Shown here one piece after another: positions 36,352 to 45,313 of a stretch of DNA of 64,000 bases. Both the position numbers and the translations under genes were made by a program. Under the pieces are notes generated by a model. The model ran no database searches and was not told where the DNA came from. It was given only the letters and a program-made list of their open reading frames with translations. The stretch is from Mycobacterium seoulense (GTDB lineage Bacteria > Actinomycetota > Actinomycetes > Mycobacteriales > Mycobacteriaceae). Each line of letters opens with the position of its first letter. Position 1 is the stretch's first letter. The DNA is taken from the NCBI RefSeq assembly GCF_010731595.1, contig NZ_AP022582.1, positions 3,906,001-3,970,000 on the forward strand, read 5' to 3'.

Positions 36352-38043
36352 GTGTCGATCCCCGATGAGTTGGACAACGCGCGCCGCCTGGCGTTCGCGG
36401 CCGACGAATCCGGGGCGCGCGATCTGTTGCTGTCCTTGATACCGGGCATCGAGCGGGAGGACCGCGACGATCTGATGCTGGAGGTCCTCGCGCAGCTCGG
36501 CGAGATCTACCTCGGCCGCGGCGCGAATGACGGGGTGCGCGAGTCCATCCGGCGCATACAGGACTGCGTGTCGATCTACGCGAGCATGCCGGCCGACGCC
36601 GACACCACGCACATGATCCGTCGGTATTCGCGCCGGGCCCGGTTCCTGCAAACCGGCCTGGCGGCGGCGATCGGCGATCACGAGGGTGCGGCCGCGGCGC
36701 TGGCGGTGTTGGACGACGACGCCGATCTGCCCGCTCTGGCCGGCGAACACGCGAGACTGCGCATCCATGCGCTGCTCCTGTGCGCGACCGCGCTGTGCGA
36801 CGACGACCTGCACGTTCGGTCAGTCCCGTTGTGGGAGCGCATCGTTGCGGATATCGAAGAGTACCGAGGCGGCGGCGAGGAAGCGGACCACCTCCGCGTG
36901 GCCGTCGGCATCGGGTACGGCAGGTTCTGCGTCGAAACCGGCCGGCTCTCCGAGGCCGAACCCTGGCTGCGCCGCGCCGAAGCCCGGGCCCGCGCCAACG
37001 GTTGGGAACTTGCAACGGCGCAAGCGCAATTGGAGTCCGCGGCGGCGCGCTGGGCGGCGAACGACCACGCCGGCACCGAGCAGTTGGTCTCGGAGGCCTA
37101 CCCCGTCATCGCCCGCCACGCCCGCGCGCACGACGTTGCCCGCTGCTGGCTGTACCTGGGGCTCACCCGGCTGGGGGCGGGCGCGCTACAAGCCGCCGAC
37201 GAATGCTGGGAACACGCCGAGCGGCACTGGCGGGAGCTGGGAAAGCCGCTGCACCTGCACCGTATCTTGTTGCAGCGCAGCTGGATTGCGATCTTCTGGA
37301 GCCGCTTCGCCGATGCCGTCGAGCTGATCGCCGAGGCACGCGACTTGCTCGACTCGTCGCCGCGCAGCAGCTGGCTACAGTACGCGCTGCTCGACAACCA
37401 TCTCGGCACGGTGTGGCGTGCGGACGCGTTGGCGGACCTCGGTTTCGACAGCTCGGGCGATCCCGACGAGACGCTGGAGGAGACCGAGGCCAGGCAGGCC
37501 GAGGGGCTCGGCATCCTGCATGGCGAGATCGGCACCGAAAAGTACCGGCGCGGCATGACCAAACTGCAGCAGGCCGCCGAGCTCAAGGTGCCCGCCGCGC
37601 TGGCGGTCGACTCGGTGCGGTATTCGATCGCCGACGCCGACGCGAGATCCCGGTGGGCCACCGGGGTTTCGGCGCGGGTTCTGGCCGGCGCCTTCGCCGT
37701 CGCGTGGGAATGGGAGAACACCGAACTCATCAGCGAGCTGGTCGAATATCACAGCGCGCGAGGCACTTTCGATTCCGGCGGGGAGCGGCCGCAATCCGGC
37801 GAATGGGCGTCGACGGCCACGGCCCAGGTCCCCGTCGACACCGAGCTGGAGCCGGCCCCGGCGCTGGCCGCGGCCGGTCCGGCCGCCCCCCGCGGCGCAT
37901 CGCTGACCCGGCTCGGGCCGCTGCCGCCGTTGCGGATGCAGCCCGGCGCCGAGCCGATCCTCAGCCACTATCGCGCGCTGGCCTACCAGCGCTACGGCCG
38001 CGCCGTCACCGCGGCCGAGCCCGCCTGGTCGACCTGGCCATGA
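36352..38043 (+). CDS. TPR-like helical repeat protein, partner of CHAT protein
   Basis: 563-residue, strongly helical protein without signal peptide or membrane segment. Repeated helix pairs such as LARRAEARARANGWELATAQAQLE-type and ARCWLYLGLTRLGAGALQ suggest tetratricopeptide-like repeats. The C-terminal ~80 residues are a Pro/Ala-rich linker. It overlaps the CHAT gene by ATGA, so the two are made together and probably form a complex in which the helical repeats sense a ligand or partner and control the peptidase. Not seen at this position in the M. tuberculosis gene order as I recall it. Confidence 0.75.
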   Translation: MSIPDELDNARRLAFAADESGARDLLLSLIPGIEREDRDDLMLEVLAQLGEIYLGRGANDGVRESIRRIQDCVSIYASMPADADTTHMIRRYSRRARFLQTGLAAAIGDHEGAAAALAVLDDDADLPALAGEHARLRIHALLLCATALCDDDLHVRSVPLWERIVADIEEYRGGGEEADHLRVAVGIGYGRFCVETGRLSEAEPWLRRAEARARANGWELATAQAQLESAAARWAANDHAGTEQLVSEAYPVIARHARAHDVARCWLYLGLTRLGAGALQAADECWEHAERHWRELGKPLHLHRILLQRSWIAIFWSRFADAVELIAEARDLLDSSPRSSWLQYALLDNHLGTVWRADALADLGFDSSGDPDETLEETEARQAEGLGILHGEIGTEKYRRGMTKLQQAAELKVPAALAVDSVRYSIADADARSRWATGVSARVLAGAFAVAWEWENTELISELVEYHSARGTFDSGGERPQSGEWASTATAQVPVDTELEPAPALAAAGPAAPRGASLTRLGPLPPLRMQPGAEPILSHYRALAYQRYGRAVTAAEPAWSTWP

Positions 38044-39386
38044 GCGACGCCGACCGCACCACGCTGATCCTGCGGTACGCCGACGTCGGGATCGCCACCT
38101 ACGCGAGCCTGCGCATCGTCGGGCAGCCGTCGCGAACCGTCAACTGGGTCATCGAAGAGCCGTTGTTGCTCGCCGCGCTGGACGAGCTGGCGAACGCCCT
38201 GCCCGAGCCGAACGGTGCCGAGGGCCGGCGGGACGCCATCGCGCGCGCCCTGACCACCGGGCCGTTCGCGGCGGCCGAGAGCGAGCTCACGCTCGCCTAC
38301 ATCCTCGGTGTGCTGCTGATCGGCTCCGCCGGCTGGCAGCTGCTGACCGAGTGCGTCGCCACGCCGCGGGCAGTCCTGTTCGTCTCGCCCAGCGCGCGGC
38401 TGGCGCGTGTCCCGTGGGGACTGCTGGCGGTGCCGAAATCGGGCCCCAGCAAGGAAGAACTGGTGCGCGCCCGACAGGAGGCGATCACCGCCAGCGGCCG
38501 GGCCGCGGCCCGCATCCCCTGGCAGCTCGCCGACATCGCGCAGCACACCGACGGCCACCGGCTGATGGAGCTGGTCGACGTCCTGATGGCGGTGCCGCCG
38601 AACATCGTGCATTCACGGCGGGCCCCGGCCGGATCGGACGCCAGGAGAAACGGCCCGCCGCTGCTGGTCCTCGACCCCCGGGTGCCGGGGCAGCGCCCGG
38701 ACTCGGCGCTGGGTTCGGTGCTCGGCAGGCCGTCCCCCGAAACCCCGTTGGCGCGGCACTTCACCGAGGGGCTGACGCGCCGGCCCGTGCTACCGGCCGT
38801 CGACGCCGCGGTCGAACTGTTCCGCCGCCACGACGCCGACCGCACGTGGCTGGCCAAGCTGCTCGCCCAGGCCCCGAGCCGGCTCCTGTATGTGGGGCAC
38901 GCGAGTTCGGCCGAAGGCCAAGCCGATCGGGCTGCGCTGCACCTCGCCGATACGGCCGAAACCCCGGGCGACGCCGACCCGATCGGTGAGCACCGCCCGC
39001 TGACCGCCTCGGACCTGATGGCCCTGCAGTTGCCGATGCCGCCGCGGGTGGCCCTGCTCGCGTGCGGGTCGGGTGGGGACTACCAATTCGACGAGGCCAC
39101 CGGGCTGGTGGCGGCCATGGTCCTGGGCGGCGCACAGCTGGTGACGGCCACCCTGTGGTCGCTGCCGACCACCGCGGCGTACCGGCAGTTCGCCACGGCG
39201 GCCGCCGATCCGATGGCCGACGTCGTGGCCGCCGTGGATCGCGCCCATGACGCCGAAGGAGACGCCGGGTGCGCGGTGAACCGCTGGCAGCGCGAGCGGA
39301 TGCGGCGCTGGCGCGACGGCGATCCGGGGGCCAGCCCGCTGTACTGGGGCGCGGTGGTCAGCTTCGCGGTGGACGGCGCACGCTAG
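38040..39386 (+). CDS. CHAT-domain (caspase-like) peptidase protein
   Basis: 448 residues. The C-terminal half carries the CHAT (caspase HetF associated with TPRs) signature. The probable catalytic His287 is in LLYVGHASS and Cys342 in ALLACGSG, followed by GLVAAMVLGGAQLVTATLWSLP, a typical CHAT C-terminal segment. The N-terminal ~200 residues are a helical region of unknown fold. Clan CD peptidases of this type cleave after defined residues and act in bacterial immune, death and signalling systems. The gene is coupled by ATGA to the TPR-like gene. Confidence 0.88.
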   Translation: MSDADRTTLILRYADVGIATYASLRIVGQPSRTVNWVIEEPLLLAALDELANALPEPNGAEGRRDAIARALTTGPFAAAESELTLAYILGVLLIGSAGWQLLTECVATPRAVLFVSPSARLARVPWGLLAVPKSGPSKEELVRARQEAITASGRAAARIPWQLADIAQHTDGHRLMELVDVLMAVPPNIVHSRRAPAGSDARRNGPPLLVLDPRVPGQRPDSALGSVLGRPSPETPLARHFTEGLTRRPVLPAVDAAVELFRRHDADRTWLAKLLAQAPSRLLYVGHASSAEGQADRAALHLADTAETPGDADPIGEHRPLTASDLMALQLPMPPRVALLACGSGGDYQFDEATGLVAAMVLGGAQLVTATLWSLPTTAAYRQFATAAADPMADVVAAVDRAHDAEGDAGCAVNRWQRERMRRWRDGDPGASPLYWGAVVSFAVDGAR

Positions 39387-39389
39387 CAC

Positions 39390-39689
39390 TCACGGCGACG
39401 CCACGAACGCCGCATGCACCGCAAGCACGTCGTCGGGCAGCGAAAGTTCTTCGCGCGCAGCGGGATCGAACGCCACCAGGACGACCAGGCCGGGGCGCAG
39501 CACCGACACGTCGAGGCCGTCGCCGCAGCGGGCCAGCTTGCCGATGAAGGTCTCCCCGGAGACGGCGACCACCTCGATGAACACCTGACGCTCGACCGTG
39601 CGCACGGTGCCGACCCCGACGGCGCGGTCAGCGGCGCCCCGCCGCCGCGGGTGCCTGAACCGGTCAACGAGCGCCAACAGCTTCCTCAT
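39390..39689 (-). CDS. Small hypothetical protein (99 aa) in the CHAT island
   Basis: Unrecognised. A basic N-terminus (KLLALVDRFRHPRRRG) precedes a predicted beta-rich core (RTVERQVFIEVVAVSGETFIGKL), which could be a small barrel. It ends three bases from the CHAT stop and is divergent from the next gene. Start ATG at 39689; an in-frame start at 39728 is also possible. The conserved-looking hydrophobic alternation argues for a real gene, but evidence is modest. Confidence 0.55.
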   Translation of the reverse strand: MRKLLALVDRFRHPRRRGAADRAVGVGTVRTVERQVFIEVVAVSGETFIGKLARCGDGLDVSVLRPGLVVLVAFDPAAREELSLPDDVLAVHAAFVASP

Positions 39690-39760
39690 GCGACCACGAT
39701 GCAGCCGCCCGCCGGCTACCGAACCCAACTTTTCGGCTGCCGTGTTCTGCGCGATGCCCC

Positions 39761-39766
39761 TATTCT
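39761..39766 (+). promoter_or_regulatory. -10 element, leaderless start of the hypothetical pair
   Basis: TATTCT ends six bases before the ATG at 39773, the same geometry as at 36340. Confidence 0.65.
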
Positions 39767-39772
39767 GTGCAG

Positions 39773-41089
39773 ATGAGCGCCGATTCGGAGCTGGCCGTCG
39801 CGGTCGGCCACCCCCGCCGGTCGGTGATCGACGCGGCGTGGCGGGCGATCGGCCCCGGTGTCGAGGTGCTCAGCAGCGACGACGGCGGGCCGTTGAGCCG
39901 CACCGTCAAACGCATCATCGACCCGTTGGTGCTGCGGCTGCGGTCCAACCCGCAATACTCGGCTCCCGTCGTCCCCCCCGAGACGGCCGCGGCCATGCGC
40001 GAATTGATCGTCCGCAATGGCGCCGAATTGCGTGCGGCCGCAGCATGGTTCGACATCCTCAAGATGGAGCGCCGCAGGCAGCGCATCCGCACCGGCAACG
40101 CCCAGGAGCTGTACTTCCCGGTGTGCTTCGAGCTGGCGGTGACGAAAGGCCCACCGGCAGCGCAGGATCGCGAGACGGCGGCCGCGGTGCTGGGTGACAT
40201 CCACCAGGGCCGCGACCGCACCGCGATCGAGGTGCTGCACCAGTACGTGACCGATTCCGAGGCGCTAGCCAAGCTGGACGACCAGCTCGACCGCAGCTGG
40301 CGCGACGTACGGGCCACCGGCGACACCGTCACCGAACCGTTCCTGGCCGAGCTGGCCACCGTGCTCGGGCCGGCCGGCAGCCACCGCGGCGCTACGGGCC
40401 GGCAACGCGTCTGGTCGGCGATGATCGCCGACGCCACCCCGTACAACCTGGGGGCGTTGGCCCGGGTCGAGGCGGCCGAGTTGCCATGGTCGGTCGTCGA
40501 CCTGGGATTGACTTCTGTTGCGCCACAACGGCCCCCGCGGGTCATCGGCGGCACCGACAGCGACCGCCCGCTGGACCGCAGCGTGGTGGACCGGGTGCGC
40601 GCCACGCTGCGCCGCGCCCTGGACCGCGACGCGTTGCCCGACATCCCCCTGCTGTGCGAGGAGGAGGTCGACAGGGCCTGCGCGCCGTGGGGGCTGCTGG
40701 GCGAGGACAAACAGGCCACGCTCGTCGCGGGCATCGAGATCGCGGTCGAGCTGGACCCGCTGGACCCGACCGCCGCCAGCCGCTACGCCCTGGCGGCGCA
40801 GATCCAGGCCCGCCTGCGCAAGGAGGCCTACGTGCTGCACGCGCGGCGCTACCTCGCCGAGGGCGGCCCGATCCATCCGCGCCAGCGGCAGGTGGTCGAC
40901 GACCTCGCCGCGTACGCGCAGCCCTACCTGAGCCGGCTGTGGGCGCGGCTGCATGGGCGCGACGTGTGGCAGGAGCCCTGCGACGACGTCGACGACGTGC
41001 GGTCGCTGCTCGAGGGGGTGGCACGCTCGGTGAGCCTGGACCACCGGCAGCGGATCAAGGCGATGCTGGAATTGCAGGTGGCCGGATGA
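39773..41089 (+). CDS. Hypothetical protein (438 aa), CHAT island
   Basis: Not recognised. Mostly helical, Arg/Ala-rich, no signal peptide, no membrane segment. Notable stretches are WFDILKMERRRQRIRTGN, a possible DNA- or partner-binding helix, and a C-terminal helical region ending DHRQRIKAMLELQVAG. It overlaps the next gene by ATGA. Position next to the TPR-CHAT pair and a shared promoter style suggest a common system. Candidate roles are CHAT substrate or sensor, both speculative. Confidence 0.75.
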   Translation: MSADSELAVAVGHPRRSVIDAAWRAIGPGVEVLSSDDGGPLSRTVKRIIDPLVLRLRSNPQYSAPVVPPETAAAMRELIVRNGAELRAAAAWFDILKMERRRQRIRTGNAQELYFPVCFELAVTKGPPAAQDRETAAAVLGDIHQGRDRTAIEVLHQYVTDSEALAKLDDQLDRSWRDVRATGDTVTEPFLAELATVLGPAGSHRGATGRQRVWSAMIADATPYNLGALARVEAAELPWSVVDLGLTSVAPQRPPRVIGGTDSDRPLDRSVVDRVRATLRRALDRDALPDIPLLCEEEVDRACAPWGLLGEDKQATLVAGIEIAVELDPLDPTAASRYALAAQIQARLRKEAYVLHARRYLAEGGPIHPRQRQVVDDLAAYAQPYLSRLWARLHGRDVWQEPCDDVDDVRSLLEGVARSVSLDHRQRIKAMLELQVAG

Positions 41090-42216
41090 GATTGGTTGCC
41101 GAATCCGGGTTGTGGAGCACCGGACCCGTCAGCGAGGCGACGCCGCTGGCCGTGGTCCTCGAGGTCAGTGGCGCGGTGCTGTCGTGGACCCTGGACGAGC
41201 CGGACGATGCGGCCACCCACATCACGTTCACGGATCTCCGACGCGCCGACTGGCTTTGGCGGGTGCTCGGTGAATCCGGCCACGTCGCGCTGGCCTCCGC
41301 GGTGGGGTCGGCGGACGAACCGCGCGGCATCGACCTGGCCGGCGTGCACATCCTGCCGGGCTCGCTGAGGCCGCTGCGCAGGCTGGCCGTGGGCCATTGG
41401 CTGCGGCGCTGGTGGCCCGCCAGTCTCCGCGACGGCATCGCCGGCCTCGACCACGCGCTGTTGGACCTCGAGGTCGCGTTGCTGACCGCCGGCGCGCAGG
41501 GCTTCTTCGCCGACGACACGCTGGATTCGGACGTCGCTGGGCTGCTGGTGCCGCACGCCGCCGCCCTGGCCGCGCACGCCGCCGAGGGTGACCCGCGCGC
41601 GCTCGAACTGGTGCGGGCGGGCGCCGCCCTGGCCGACGAGGTGGGGGTGGACGGCCCCGGCTGGCCGAAACTGTACGCCGCCCTTGACGATTCGGATGCG
41701 ATGCCGGCGCCACCGAGCGGGCGCCGCGACGACTACGCGCTGGCCGCCGGGGCGGGCGCGGGCCCGCGCGCCGCGGCGCCGATCGCCCGCGGCACCGCGT
41801 CGGTCAACTGGGGTGGGGTTCCGCCCGGAATCTTCGACGCGGGCGAGAACACCGTCGACTGGACGGTCGAGGCGGCCGGTCCGGGGGTCGTCGCCGTCGT
41901 GCGGGCGGCCGTCATCGGGCCGGACGCGCCGACCGGTGTCGCGGTGCGACTGCGCTCCGGGGCCATCTCCGGTACCGGCGCCCTGGACGCCGACGGCCGC
42001 GCGGCCCTTCCCCTGGTCGACGACCGCCGAGGTCCGGTCACGGAATCGGCCGCGTGGGACCACGATTGGGCGGCGACGTCGGTGCTCGTCGGGGCCGAGA
42101 CGACGGAGTCGCCCGAAATCCGGGAACGCGTGCGCCGGTGGGCCCGGGCGCGCTTGGACCGGCCGGCGGACGACGCCTTCCTCGCCGAAATCCTGGCGGC
42201 CGAATCCGCCTATTAA
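41086..42216 (+). CDS. Hypothetical protein (376 aa), CHAT island
   Basis: Not recognised. The N-terminal third is beta-rich (LAVVLEVSGAVLSWTLDEP); an acidic Ala-rich helical middle follows. The C-terminal ~140 residues alternate like a beta-sandwich (ENTVDWTVEAAGPG, VAVRLRSGAISGTG) and then end in a helical tail. It starts in the stop codon of the preceding gene. Cytosolic by appearance. Confidence 0.75.
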   Translation: MRLVAESGLWSTGPVSEATPLAVVLEVSGAVLSWTLDEPDDAATHITFTDLRRADWLWRVLGESGHVALASAVGSADEPRGIDLAGVHILPGSLRPLRRLAVGHWLRRWWPASLRDGIAGLDHALLDLEVALLTAGAQGFFADDTLDSDVAGLLVPHAAALAAHAAEGDPRALELVRAGAALADEVGVDGPGWPKLYAALDDSDAMPAPPSGRRDDYALAAGAGAGPRAAAPIARGTASVNWGGVPPGIFDAGENTVDWTVEAAGPGVVAVVRAAVIGPDAPTGVAVRLRSGAISGTGALDADGRAALPLVDDRRGPVTESAAWDHDWAATSVLVGAETTESPEIRERVRRWARARLDRPADDAFLAEILAAESAY

Positions 42217-42233
42217 CGAAGCCCTCGATTCCC

Positions 42234-42239
42234 TATGCT
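42234..42239 (+). promoter_or_regulatory. -10 element, leaderless start of the DapB-like gene
   Basis: TATGCT ends six bases before the GTG at 42246. No ribosome site is visible. Confidence 0.65.
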
Positions 42240-42245
42240 GAGCGA

Positions 42246-43313
42246 GTGCCAAACAACTATCGAGTGGTTCAGTGGAACACCGGCAATGTCGGCAAGAGCT
42301 CGCTGAAGTCCATCGTCGCCAACCCCACGCTCGAGCTGGTGGGCTGTTATGCCTGGTCGGCGGACAAGGTGGGCCGCGACGCCGGCGAACTCGTCGGCAT
42401 CCCGCCGCTGGGCGTGGCGGCCACCAACGACGTCGACGCGCTGCTCGCGCTGAAACCGGACTGCGTGGTCTACAACCCGATGTGGATCGACGTCGATGAA
42501 CTGGTCCGCATCCTGTCGGCGGGCGTCAACGTGGTGACCACGGCGTCGTTCATCACCGGCGGAAACCTCGGCGACGGCCGCGACAGGATCGCGGAGGCCT
42601 GCGAAAAGGGCGGCGCCACCATCTTCGGCTCCGGGGTCAGCCCCGGTTTCGCCGAGCTGCTCGCCATCGTGTCGGCGATGGTGTGCAACCGGATCGACAA
42701 GGTCACGGTCAACGAGGCCGCCGACACCACGTTCTACGACTCCCCGGAGACCGAGAAGCCGGTGGGCTTCGGCCAGCCGATCGATCACCCCGAGCTGCAG
42801 GCGATGGCCGCCAACGGGACGGCGATCTTCGGCGAGGCCGTCCGGCTGGTGGGCGACGCGCTGGGCGTCGAGCTCGACGAGGTGCGCTGCGTGGCCGAGT
42901 TCGCCCAGACCACCGCGGATCTCGAGATGGCGTCCTGGACGATTCCCGCCGGATGCGTGGCGGGGGTGTACATCAGCTGGCAGGGGGTCGTCGGCGACAC
43001 CACCCTGATCGACCTGAACGTGCGGTGGCGCAAGGGGCAGACGCTGGAACCCGACTGGAAGATCGAGCAGGACGGCTGGGTCATCCAGATCGACGGGCAG
43101 CCGACGGTGACCACCAAGGTCGGCTTCCTGCCGCCGCCCTACTTCGAGGCCACCACGATCGAGGAGTTCATGGACCTCGGTCACATCATGACCGCGATGC
43201 CCGCGATCAACGCCATCCCTGCCGTCGTCGCCGCGGCGCCCGGCATCGTCACCTACACCGACCTTCCGCTGACACTGCCGCGCGGGAACGCCTGTGTCAG
43301 CATTGAGCGGTGA
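42246..43313 (+). CDS. DapB-like NAD(P)-dependent dehydrogenase
   Basis: 355-residue dehydrogenase with an N-terminal Rossmann segment (VVQWNTGNVGKSSLK) of the dihydrodipicolinate-reductase / 2,4-diaminopentanoate-dehydrogenase group. The C-terminal substrate domain is found in a large mycobacterial paralog family of unknown substrates. It includes FGSGVSPGFAELLA and the strand-rich region DTTLIDLNVRWRKG. It overlaps the following cutinase gene by GTGA, so an enzyme of small-molecule or acyl metabolism is co-translated with a secreted esterase. Confidence 0.82.
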   Translation: MPNNYRVVQWNTGNVGKSSLKSIVANPTLELVGCYAWSADKVGRDAGELVGIPPLGVAATNDVDALLALKPDCVVYNPMWIDVDELVRILSAGVNVVTTASFITGGNLGDGRDRIAEACEKGGATIFGSGVSPGFAELLAIVSAMVCNRIDKVTVNEAADTTFYDSPETEKPVGFGQPIDHPELQAMAANGTAIFGEAVRLVGDALGVELDEVRCVAEFAQTTADLEMASWTIPAGCVAGVYISWQGVVGDTTLIDLNVRWRKGQTLEPDWKIEQDGWVIQIDGQPTVTTKVGFLPPPYFEATTIEEFMDLGHIMTAMPAINAIPAVVAAAPGIVTYTDLPLTLPRGNACVSIER

Positions 43314-43966
43314 TCGCGCCGCGCGTCTTTCGCAACCTCGTGCGCGCCGCCGGCGTTGCGGCCGCGGTGAGTTCGGCGGTGGTGGGCGTACCCACCGACG
43401 TCCCCTCCGCTGATGCCGATCCGTGCCCGGACGTCGAGGTGGTGTTCGCCCGCGGCACCGGGCAGGCATCCGGCGTCGGCCAGGTGGGCCAGGCGTTCAT
43501 CGACTCGCTCGGACCGCAGCTTGGCGGCAGATCGATGGGCGTGTACGCGGTGAATTACCCGGCGACAACGGCTTTCGCGACGAGCGCCCAGGCGGGCTCC
43601 GACGACACCGTCGCCCACGTGGGCGACATGATCGTCCGGTGCCCCCGCACCCGGTTGGTGCTCGGCGGGTTCTCCCAGGGCGCCGGCGTGATGGATCTGG
43701 CCACCAAGGCCCTGCCGGCGCAGGCGGACGACCACGTCGCGGCCATCGCCGTCTTCGGCAATCCGACCAGCCCGCTCGCGGGAAGCCTCGCCGGCACGGT
43801 GTTCCCCCCGATCGGCCCGCCCTACGCCGCGAAGACCATCGACGAGTGCGCCGCCGGCGACCCCGCGTGCTCCGATGGCTCCCACATCAACGTCTTCGCG
43901 CACGGCTCGTATGTGCAGTCGGGAATGACGGCTCAGGCGGCGAACTTCGTCGCCGCCCGGTTATAG
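43310..43966 (+). CDS. Secreted cutinase-family serine esterase
   Basis: 218 residues with an N-terminal hydrophobic signal region ending near ADA. Cutinase motifs: DVEVVFARGTG (oxyanion region), the nucleophile Ser122 in GGFSQGA, the acid in DPACSDG and the His in VFAHGSY. Mycobacterial cutinases hydrolyse lipid esters, phospholipids or thioesters at the cell surface. Coupled to the DapB-like gene. Its stop overlaps that of the convergent esterase gene by six bases. Confidence 0.92.
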   Translation: MIAPRVFRNLVRAAGVAAAVSSAVVGVPTDVPSADADPCPDVEVVFARGTGQASGVGQVGQAFIDSLGPQLGGRSMGVYAVNYPATTAFATSAQAGSDDTVAHVGDMIVRCPRTRLVLGGFSQGAGVMDLATKALPAQADDHVAAIAVFGNPTSPLAGSLAGTVFPPIGPPYAAKTIDECAAGDPACSDGSHINVFAHGSYVQSGMTAQAANFVAARL

Positions 43967-45259
43967 GGCCGCCTTGCGGCGGGCGGGTTTGGCGTAGCCG
44001 GCGCCGAGCTGCGGCACCGGCAGCGGGCCCTGATCGCGGGCGGCCAAGATGGCGTTGCGCAGCGGACGCGCCAGTCCCGCAAAGGATCCCATGTCGAACA
44101 GCAGCGGCGTCAGCAACCGGTTGTGGACGAAGCCGAACGAGCTGCCGGCTTCGGGGTCGGCCCAGCCGAGCGTCCCACCGAGTCCGACGTGGCCGAAACC
44201 GCGCAGCAGGCCGGGGACGGGCGATTCGTGGTAACCGAGGTGAAATGGCATGGGCACCACCATGTTCGCGTCGGGCCACTTGCGCCGCGCCCGCCCCGCC
44301 AGGCCGCGCGCCAGCTCCTGGGACAGATATTTCTTGCCGTCGATGCGGCCGTCGTTGGCCAGCACGGCGTACATCTTCGCCAGCCCGCGGCCGGTGACCA
44401 CGCCGTTGGCGGCGGGGACCTCCCCGTCGAGGAAGGGGGTGTCGCCCTTGATCAGCGAGACGACGCCGGGGAAGTACATCGCACCCAGCGCGCCGGAGAA
44501 CGGCAGGCCCGCCACCTTCGGGGCGATGAAGTTGAACACCGGGGCGCGCAGCCTGCCCTGCGGCAGCAGGACCTCCGCGGGTTTGGTCGGCGAGCCTTCC
44601 GGGGGGCGGCCGAGGTGCAGGCCGTCGCTGTTGAGCGGGCGCGCGACCTCCTGGCGGATCAGTTCCCGCATGCCCTTGCCCGTCACCGCCCTGGCCAGAC
44701 CGGACAGCAACCAGCCGTAGGTCAACGCGTGATACGCCTGCACCCCTCGCAGATGGTCGACCGGCGCGGCGGCGAGGCGCTCCTCCATCAGGGTGTGGTC
44801 CATCAACTGGGCCTTGGTGACCCCGCGCAGGTGCGACAGCCCGGAGCGGTGCCGCAGGACGTCGCGAACCGTGATCTCGGCCTTGCCGTTGGCCGCGAAC
44901 TCGGGCCAGTACTCGGCGACGGGCTCGTCGTAGGAGAGCAGGCCGCGGTCGGCCAGCCGGTGGATGACCGTCGAGGCGACACCCTTGGTCGCCGAGAACA
45001 CCATCGCGCCGGTGTCGGCCGTCCAGCGCCGGCTCCCGGCCCGGTCCGACCACCCCGTCCAGACGTCGACGACCGGCACGCCGTCGATGTAGACACTCAG
45101 CGCCCCGCCACCGAACCTGCGCCCGGGAAACAGCTGCGCGAACAGCTTGACGACGTTGCCGAAATGCGGGTCGGCCGCCCCGGAGACGCCGCGCGGCAGA
45201 CCGTCGTCGGTGACCAGAAGACCCGACGGTGTCACGGTGCCGCGCCGCGCCGTTGCCAC
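43961..45259 (-). CDS. Beta-lactamase-fold serine esterase (class C/EstB type)
   Basis: 432 residues with SATKG (Ser89-x-x-Lys92, the catalytic SxxK), a Tyr-containing second motif region (YHALTYGWLL), and the C-terminal FGHVGLGGT segment corresponding to the third motif. This group includes mycobacterial lipases such as LipL/LipE-type proteins, which hydrolyse esters more often than beta-lactams. No signal peptide is visible. The GTG start has TAGCTT seven bases upstream (45267-45272 on the minus strand), suggesting a leaderless message. Confidence 0.88.
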   Translation of the reverse strand: MATARRGTVTPSGLLVTDDGLPRGVSGAADPHFGNVVKLFAQLFPGRRFGGGALSVYIDGVPVVDVWTGWSDRAGSRRWTADTGAMVFSATKGVASTVIHRLADRGLLSYDEPVAEYWPEFAANGKAEITVRDVLRHRSGLSHLRGVTKAQLMDHTLMEERLAAAPVDHLRGVQAYHALTYGWLLSGLARAVTGKGMRELIRQEVARPLNSDGLHLGRPPEGSPTKPAEVLLPQGRLRAPVFNFIAPKVAGLPFSGALGAMYFPGVVSLIKGDTPFLDGEVPAANGVVTGRGLAKMYAVLANDGRIDGKKYLSQELARGLAGRARRKWPDANMVVPMPFHLGYHESPVPGLLRGFGHVGLGGTLGWADPEAGSSFGFVHNRLLTPLLFDMGSFAGLARPLRNAILAARDQGPLPVPQLGAGYAKPARRKAAL

Positions 45260-45313
45260 GAGGACGAAGCTATCAGCCGCCCCCGAGCCACGGTTCGGTT
45301 TCTCCCGCCCCGA

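Noticed and set aside
36352..39386. CHAT pair as a Craspase (type III-E CRISPR) component
   Set aside because: No Cas7-11, Csx30/31 or CRISPR array nearby; only the TPR-CHAT theme is shared.
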